DNA from: Chloroflexota bacterium
Lineage (GTDB): Bacteria; Chloroflexota; Anaerolineae; UBA4142
Assembly (NCBI GenBank): GCA_023381515.1
Contig: JAMCQI010000053.1
Coordinates: forward strand, 57,755 to 121,754
Length of the DNA stretch: 64,000 bases
Reading direction: 5' to 3'
The notes under the pieces are model-generated. The model was not told the origin of the DNA, did no database searches, and worked only from the letters and a program-made list of their open reading frames with translations. Positions 59,380 to 64,000 of this stretch are shown piece by piece. The stretch's first letter is position 1; every line of letters starts with the position of its first letter. The position numbers were made by a program, and so were the translations under genes.

Positions 59380-59530
59380 TGCATAGTTACGCGCGTACTC
59401 TTTTTGTACTCTCTTTTTGTACTGCCATTTCGGTACGCGCGTACTCGGTCGAGCTACGACACCCTTTGCCCTATCGGAGGATGCGTAAAGCGAGTACGCG
59501 CGTACTCGTCAAATTGAGTACGCGCGTACT
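59380..59530. repeat. palindrome array, copy 1 (four TACGCGCGTA sites)
   Basis: The 151-base block contains four TACGCGCGTA cores at 59388, 59434, 59495 and 59519. The third and fourth lie in full GAGTACGCGCGTACTC palindromes. Between the first two are tandem TTTTTGTACT units. The same block, with two base differences, is at 63850-64000. It is placed between a minus-strand secreted-protein gene and a plus-strand small gene, so it is probably a multi-site operator. Site four ends 25 bases before a TGATACAAT extended -10. Confidence 0.75.
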
Positions 59531-59550
59531 CTCCTCTTCTCGAAAATCTG

Positions 59551-59559
59551 TGATACAAT
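59551..59559 (+). promoter_or_regulatory. extended -10 promoter of the small gene at 59593
   Basis: TGATACAAT fits the TGnTATAAT extended -10 consensus with one mismatch; no good -35 is seen. The fourth palindrome of the array lies just upstream of the -35 position, which suggests activator binding. Confidence 0.5.
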
Positions 59560-59592
59560 GAATGCAGAGATCGATACCAGAGGAGGCCCTCG

Positions 59593-59817
59593 ATGAATGA
59601 GCTCGCCCGCATCGTGCACGATCTCGTCACCGCCCAAGCGCCTCGCGCAGAGTGCCTGGCCGGCCTCTCCCCGCAAGAGCGCGCGGCTCTGGAGGATCTG
59701 ACTCCCCTCCTGAGTGCCCCTGCTCCTTCGACTAACAGCCTTTTCGACCGGCTGGTCGCCTATGATTGGGCAAGCCCTCCTCGGGCCGTCTCAGTTTTGA
59801 CTCCAAGCGCCGATTGA
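59593..59817 (+). CDS. small acidic protein of unknown function
   Basis: A 74-residue protein behind AGAGGAGG. The N-terminal half is helical (LARIVHDLVTAQAPRAECLAGLSPQERAALEDLTPLL); the rest is Pro/Ser-rich with a hydrophobic motif, SLFDRLVAYDWASPPRAV. No family recognised. It is the immediate target of the GTACGCGCGTAC array and of an extended -10 promoter, so its expression looks tightly controlled. Candidates include a regulator partner or a peptide precursor, but neither is supported by more than context. The following 190 bases (59818-60011) hold no recognisable gene. Confidence 0.6.
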   Translation: MNELARIVHDLVTAQAPRAECLAGLSPQERAALEDLTPLLSAPAPSTNSLFDRLVAYDWASPPRAVSVLTPSAD

Positions 59818-60011
59818 GCGCCGACGATCGCCCCTAATACCAGCTGCCATGTGCTTGGCTGCACAGAATGGGTACACGTGGTTGTCGAACATGGGATGAC
59901 AATACGCCCCGACGGCATCGGGCCTTTGTTAGAGTTGGAGCACGTCTGCGCTTTGGGAAGACATCAGACCCCGCCGGAAGAACGCGGGCAGAGGCAGCGC
60001 GGACGGCCTGA

Positions 60012-60359
60012 ATGGAAACGATAACGGTCCTATTAGCTGATGATTATCTGGCTGTGAGAGGCGGACTACGCGTCGCCCTCGGTCAGGTTTCGGGGTTGAC
60101 CGTCATCGGCGAAACGTGTACGATCCGCGAGACCCTCGACCACGTCACACGTGAGCGGCCGACCGTCGCAGTCGTGGGCGTGCTTCTGTCCGATGGCAGC
60201 GGGGCCGAGGTATGCCGCGGGATTGACCGCGCGCGGGCGCTACTTTGGAGGCGGGTGCGTGTGGTGGGGCAAGCGCGGATGAAGGGTGTCAATTTCTCAA
60301 CCACCATGGCTCAGGCTCAGGCGGGTTTCAGTGATTCCCCGATCCTGAGAAGCAACTGA
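60012..60359 (+). pseudogene. truncated NarL-type receiver-domain fragment
   Basis: The first 75 residues (METITVLLADDYLAVRGGLRVALGQVSGLTVIGETCTIRETLDHVTRERPTVAVVGVLLSDGSG) match a NarL/LuxR-type receiver domain. The phosphoacceptor Asp is replaced (VVGVLL), the LxxTA and Lys motifs and the DNA-binding domain are missing. From about 60270 on the frame runs into the duplicated lipoprotein DNA (antisense) before stopping. A decayed regulator gene joined to a duplication border is the best interpretation. Confidence 0.6.
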
Positions 60360-61048
60360 TCGAGACCATGTGGGTTAACTGCAGTCGGCTGAGGCCAATC
60401 GCCGAAAAGTGTGACTCGAAAGTTCAGAGAGCCTTCGCGCCAGATCAAGACTGCGTAGTTCAACATCGCGGCGGATGGGCTCCAGTAAGTGTAGCCCACG
60501 CTGCCGCGTACCTCCACTTCGCGTACGTCTAGAGCTGTTTCTCTGAATTGATGCGTGACAGAGTCAAGGGTCACAGGTGCGTTTGTCTTGGTCAACTGAA
60601 CATCAACGGCTTTCTGATCCGGGCTGGCGGCTGGGCTTTCTGGATCCGCAAAGAGAATCCTGACAGTCTGGCTTCCGTCCTCGAAATTGAAAACCCACCC
60701 CTCGGCGAGCGGCAGATTATCCGGTATGTCGGTCGGTGCCATTATGGGAAACGATGCCAGCTTTTGAGCGTCACTCAGATTGGTGAACTTGGAAGAACTT
60801 GACACCCGTGGAATCGGCGGTGTAGCCTCGAGCGACGTCGGCAAAGCCTTCGTTCCCGGAGTCTGAGTGTTGTGGGGGGTTGACGATATGGGTGAAGGGT
60901 TTGCGGGCTGGAGCGCAACAGTTGAAGTTGCCACCGTGGTGGGGGGAGCGCCAGGTGCCATTGGGGAGGCACAACCTGCGAGGGACGTCATGCCAAGCAA
61001 ACCGATGAGCAACAATGTTCTTGACAATCGACAAATCAGTTGAAGCAT
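60317..61048 (-). CDS. secreted lipoprotein, intact copy
   Basis: A 243-residue protein with a lipobox (GMTSLAGC), a long Thr/Pro/Ser linker (residues about 27-85) and a compact domain to the end (FPIMAPTDIPDNLPLAEGWVFNFEDGSQTVRILFADPESPA...VGYTYWSPSAAMLNYAVLIWREGSLNFRVTLFGDWPQP). The domain resembles the DUF4367/sigma-regulator-type outer domains found in Gram-positive and Chloroflexota proteins; this assignment is tentative. The C-terminal 80 residues are duplicated as a fragment at 56640-56925. The 270 bases between its start and 61318 hold no gene. Confidence 0.7.
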   Translation of the reverse strand: MLQLICRLSRTLLLIGLLGMTSLAGCASPMAPGAPPTTVATSTVALQPANPSPISSTPHNTQTPGTKALPTSLEATPPIPRVSSSSKFTNLSDAQKLASFPIMAPTDIPDNLPLAEGWVFNFEDGSQTVRILFADPESPAASPDQKAVDVQLTKTNAPVTLDSVTHQFRETALDVREVEVRGSVGYTYWSPSAAMLNYAVLIWREGSLNFRVTLFGDWPQPTAVNPHGLDQLLLRIGESLKPA

Positions 61049-61317
61049 TGAATCTCCTCGAGCCCACTGCTTGAGGGCCAGCTCACAAATGTGGCTGATT
61101 AGGGTTTCGCGAGCGGGGCGGGGCGGTTTATCGGCTGAGACCTTGCTCTAGCATCGAACTCGTCGGCTATTATACCACTCATGCGATGCTCATAAGCTGT
61201 GGCGCAGTTGCGTGCTCGGGCAGGTATCGGATGATGAGCGTTCCCGGGCTCCGATTCAGCTAGCCAAGTTGCCTGCTAGGCTCCTGGGGCCGCGGTTTGA
61301 GATGAGTGATGGAACAC

Positions 61318-61827
61318 TCATTCGTTGTAGGTGGACCAGTGCCAGCCAAAACTTGTCGCGTCGCTGCAATTGTTAGTTACCCCGTACACGCAAACCCCTG
61401 GAACTGTAGTGGGGCAATTGCAATTTGAGGTGGTGGGAGTATAGCGCCCAAAGTATATGTCCACCCAATAGTTGCCCTCTAGGCATCTTTTATCTCCGTT
61501 GTCGTAGAGATAGAAGGTCGAGACAGTGTAATATTGCCCCTGAGCGTTGCTTAAGCGGATCGTGGGGCTTGAAACATCGATCCGCGTGCCCCATGACCAG
61601 ACAGCTGCAGGGTCATTAGGGCAGTAAGTTGGCGAGTGATTGGCGAAGTAGGTCTGAATAATCGGCTGTCCACTTGCTCCATACAGGGGAAAAAAAGCGT
61701 ACCCAGTCATGTCAGCATTGTAGGTAGTGGCGAACACTCGTATGGGGAACGCGATGAGGAGAGCGAGTGCGACCGGTACCAGTATCCCCAATCGGGCTAG
61801 CTTGGATGCTCTCAAAACTCTGTCCAT
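61318..61827 (-). CDS. secreted Cys-rich protein with YWVDxYFGR domain
   Basis: A 169-residue protein with an N-terminal signal helix (LGILVPVALALLIAFPIRVFA). The C-terminal 60 residues, NYWVDIYFGRYTPTTSNCNCPTTVPGVCVYGVTNNCSDATSFGWHWSTYNE, correspond to the end of the protein at 58242. The start overlaps the end of the BNR-protein gene by 16 bases and follows GGAGG, so the two are translated together. Five cysteines suggest extracellular disulfides. Function unknown. Confidence 0.7.
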   Translation of the reverse strand: MDRVLRASKLARLGILVPVALALLIAFPIRVFATTYNADMTGYAFFPLYGASGQPIIQTYFANHSPTYCPNDPAAVWSWGTRIDVSSPTIRLSNAQGQYYTVSTFYLYDNGDKRCLEGNYWVDIYFGRYTPTTSNCNCPTTVPGVCVYGVTNNCSDATSFGWHWSTYNE

Positions 61828-63401
61828 GTGAAATCGCCTCCGTTGACAAGAACAACATTTCGGTCGGTTAGGTACTCAATATCAGAGATCTCGCCTGTGC
61901 CTAGTGCATGCAGGTCCTTGGGACTCAAGACCTGTTTCCAAGATTCCCCTTCATCTGCACTCCTGAACACGCCTGTGCGGAAGCCTCCTTGAAGCACCAC
62001 TTTACTGGAGCTATAGTCTGGCGGCACGGATATGCTCGCGAAGGTACCGGAGCTAACCCTGGTCCATTGGCGCTCCCCCTGGCCACTCTGACTTTGTAAT
62101 CCCTTGGAGAGTGTACCGGGGGTCTGTGCCAAGAGATGTGAGCCTCGAATGAAGTCTCCGGCAGCACGTAGCGTGCGGGGCGGGGTCTTGATTTTGGAAC
62201 TCCCCCTGCCGTCAAACAAAATTGCATCGCCTGATTCCTCGTGTGCCTCGATCGCCAAGACCGATTCGCGGTCATTGGACCTTGAGAGTCGGTAGACGCC
62301 GTCCGCCACCCTTGTCCAGGAATGGAGATCCTTCGACAAGTAAAGACCTGTGTTAGGTCCAGCGGTTATGCTGACCAGAATTTGGGATGTGCCGAGCGCA
62401 GCAGTCCACTGAGGGGGGCCGGCTGGCAGTTCACCGATACGCTCCCAACTCGATGCGTTGTTGGTGGAGATCCACAAGCCAGACGGCGTTCCCACGAGGA
62501 TGACCGCTGACGCGCTCTCGCCTGGATTAGGTATTGAGGCGGTGCTGTATGCCCAGTATCCCCCTTCGGCAGGAAGCTTGCCAATGGCGCTCCAGTTCTT
62601 GCCCCCATTCTGTGTCTCGAACACCTCGATCAGTCCCCGGTTGGCCACACTCGCGAACGCGCTCCTTTGGACCAGAGGGTTGGGGGTGATCGAGGATACG
62701 AGGTGGCCCGTTAGATCACTAGCCTGCCAGGTCTCGCCTGCGTCCGTCGAGTACAAGATCGCCCCGTTCAATCCAGTCGTGTACAATTGGTAAGACAGCA
62801 CTTTATGCGTTTTGGCGTCAACGATCCCAACTGCCGACATTGAATCATGCGAGCCCGACACAATGACAGTCGGGTTAGGGTTCTTGTCTCGCTGAAAAAC
62901 GAAGTGGTAGCCTTTCGCCCGCTCGCGAACGGGGGAAAAAGCAGGCTTCCCTGCGATTACCAGCCGGAGGGCTTCCGGACTATCGACGGAAGGTCTTTCG
63001 CTTATGCGCGCAACGTCCGGGACAATCTTCTGTTCGGTTGCCCCCACGACGGCCCCGTCTGCAAGCTGCAGTCTGACACTCGAGGAGGAGGCTTGAGATG
63101 CAAATGTAGCTACCCAAGCCCGCCGCTTTCCGTCAGCTCCAGATGTGTCTGCGTCACCATCGATGTCTGAGCTGCCCATCTGAAGAAGAAGCGCATCGGC
63201 GCGCCACGCCTTCGCATACGCGTCGAGAAGATCCCAGGCTTGGCTCATTGTAACCGCATTTGGAGCTGTTGAAGGTGCTTGTGGGTGCGGAAGCTGTGGC
63301 TCGTACACGGTCCCGGATGCTCGCGCCGAAACCACCGCGACCATGCCTACCAAAACGGCGACCAGAAGCGCTACCTTGAGCGTAGGTACTTTGAGATTCA
63401 T
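61812..63401 (-). CDS. secreted BNR/sortilin-like beta-propeller protein
   Basis: About 529 residues from the ATG at 63401. Signal helix LKVALLVAVLVGMVAVVSA. The N-terminal 180 residues contain a PepSY-like or unknown alpha/beta part (WDLLDAYAKAWRADALLLQM...), followed by repeated Asp-box motifs: YSTDAGETWQASDL, TQNGGKNWSAIGKLP, STNNASSWERIGELP, SKDLHSWTRV and RSADEGESWKQVL. Five such blades indicate a propeller of the sialidase/Ycf48 type. A surface-sensing or binding role is possible. It is transcribed with the Cys-rich protein that follows. Confidence 0.75.
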   Translation of the reverse strand: MNLKVPTLKVALLVAVLVGMVAVVSARASGTVYEPQLPHPQAPSTAPNAVTMSQAWDLLDAYAKAWRADALLLQMGSSDIDGDADTSGADGKRRAWVATFASQASSSSVRLQLADGAVVGATEQKIVPDVARISERPSVDSPEALRLVIAGKPAFSPVRERAKGYHFVFQRDKNPNPTVIVSGSHDSMSAVGIVDAKTHKVLSYQLYTTGLNGAILYSTDAGETWQASDLTGHLVSSITPNPLVQRSAFASVANRGLIEVFETQNGGKNWSAIGKLPAEGGYWAYSTASIPNPGESASAVILVGTPSGLWISTNNASSWERIGELPAGPPQWTAALGTSQILVSITAGPNTGLYLSKDLHSWTRVADGVYRLSRSNDRESVLAIEAHEESGDAILFDGRGSSKIKTPPRTLRAAGDFIRGSHLLAQTPGTLSKGLQSQSGQGERQWTRVSSGTFASISVPPDYSSSKVVLQGGFRTGVFRSADEGESWKQVLSPKDLHALGTGEISDIEYLTDRNVVLVNGGDFTWTEF

Positions 63402-63849
63402 TTCTTTGGCACCCCCTGAATTCAAGTTCTCAATAACGGATGCGGCATTGATGCGTGCTCGAGAGCCTGTGACAACCTAGTTCCCTTGCTCATTTCAGCC
63501 ACATGATTCTGCGACGTTGAAATGAATCGCTTTGGTTTCTTTACTCTGGCTGCATGAGACCTCCTTTCGCCTTCCCCAATCGTCGAGCCCTCTGGGTCGT
63601 GGGCGCCCCGATTTGGAGTCACGTTAAGACCGGCAGAAGCGCCGGCGGTCGAGGTGAACCCAGGGGGAGGGCACAAGTAAGAGTCGCCGAATCCCCTCAA
63701 ACCCATGCTCCAGATTCATGGGAACGCGTCCGGGCCCCGGATCGAAGATGCCACCGGGAGACGGACCACGCTGTCATCGGGGTTGCTCTTCGTGAGGCAA
63801 CTGATGTTCCCACGGGCGGTGTATCCAGCATACGACAGCTCTGGCTCGT
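63402..63849. other. intergenic region upstream of the BNR-protein gene
   Basis: No supported gene in this 448-base stretch. On the minus strand a strong AAAGGAGGT lies at 63567-63559 in front of an ATG at 63555, but the frame ends after four codons (MQPE, stop). It may be a remnant of a lost gene start or a leader peptide. Two longer open frames on either strand here show no protein-like features. Confidence 0.4.
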
Positions 63850-64000
63850 TGCATAGTTACGCGCGTACTCTTTTTGTACTCTCTTTTTGTACTGCCATTT
63901 TGGTACGCGCGTACTCGGTCGAGCTACGACTCCCTTTGCCCTATCGGAGGATGCGTAAAGCGAGTACGCGCGTACTCGTCAAATTGAGTACGCGCGTACT
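63850..64000. repeat. palindrome array, copy 2, cut by the window end
   Basis: Nearly identical to 59380-59530 (two substitutions in 151 bases), including all four TACGCGCGTA cores and the TTTTTGTACT tandem units. It follows the divergent minus-strand secreted operon in the same orientation as copy 1. The window ends inside the fourth palindrome; by analogy a small plus-strand gene should follow. Confidence 0.8.

Noticed and set aside
59388..59528. GTACGCGCGTAC array as a CRISPR array
   Set aside because: The repeats are short palindromes with irregular spacing (46, 61 and 24 bp), the whole block is duplicated elsewhere, and no cas genes are present.
63422..63856. Two overlapping open frames (minus 94 codons, plus 100 codons) near the window end
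   Set aside because: No signal, domain or ribosome site in the right place; composition looks non-coding.
1..64000. tRNA, rRNA, or known riboswitch genes
   Set aside because: None recognised on either strand by reading intergenic regions; a covariance-model search would be needed to exclude weak candidates.

Overview
The window looks like a chromosomal segment of an uncultured anaerobic bacterium, most plausibly a Chloroflexota (Anaerolineae/Dehalococcoidia-type) lineage. The evidence is a bacterial CODH/acetyl-CoA synthase cluster, a short core-type MetE, HdrA/MvhD/MetVF modules, T/S/P/A-rich linkers in secreted multihaem proteins and short-period simple repeats between genes. The phylum is inferred from gene content only; no rRNA or tRNA gene is present.

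Layout. (1) 1-6.2 kb: a NapC/NirT-like multihaem cytochrome, then a Rieske / cytochrome b6 / subunit IV / 13-haem cytochrome operon, which looks like a quinol-oxidising electron-export chain. (2) 6.2-9.2 kb, minus strand: a zinc-ribbon membrane protein, a HisKA_2 sensor kinase, an ANTAR regulator and a dihaem cytochrome. (3) 9.3-10.4 kb: core methionine synthase. (4) 10.6-33.4 kb: the Wood-Ljungdahl cluster fhs, DUF166, HMA-like protein, cooS (His-rich tail), ferredoxin, acsB, CBS protein, acsD, Nfu-like, ferritin-like, acsC, Fe-S protein, acsV, panB, acsE, malic enzyme, a thioredoxin-reductase-like flavoprotein and folD, with three GNAT acetyltransferases interspersed. (5) 33.6-47.4 kb: an Rrf2 regulator and an electron-bifurcation block: HdrA-MvhD, fumarase alpha/beta, a 1503-residue HdrA-GltD-HdrA fusion, a second MvhD interrupted by a UGA codon that reads as selenocysteine with a SECIS-like hairpin, MetV, MetF and an HdrC-HdrB fusion. 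(6) 47.4-52.4 kb: phosphoesterase, YchF, and an iron module (DtxR-FeoA regulator, FeoB, zinc ribbon). (7) 52.6-56.1 kb, minus strand: nucleotidyltransferase-like protein, IDH/IPMDH-family enzyme, dual-specificity phosphatase, LeuD and Nudix. (8) 56.2-64 kb: a rearranged accessory region with secreted lipoproteins, Cys-rich secreted paralogues, a BNR-propeller protein, gene fragments and two near-identical 150-bp arrays of GTACGCGCGTAC palindromes.

How it works together: FolD, MetF/MetV and AcsE carry the methyl branch to the corrinoid protein AcsCD, which AcsV keeps active. CooS and AcsB make CO and acetyl-CoA. Core-MetE may draw methyl groups for methionine. The Hdr/MvhD block probably couples methylene-THF reduction to NAD(P)H and ferredoxin, while malic enzyme and fumarase connect acetyl-CoA and pyruvate to C4 acids. 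Four promoter regions (multihaem cytochrome, sensor operon, fhs, rrf2) carry the same paired TTTTGAC element, suggesting one regulator links respiration, sensing and carbon fixation.
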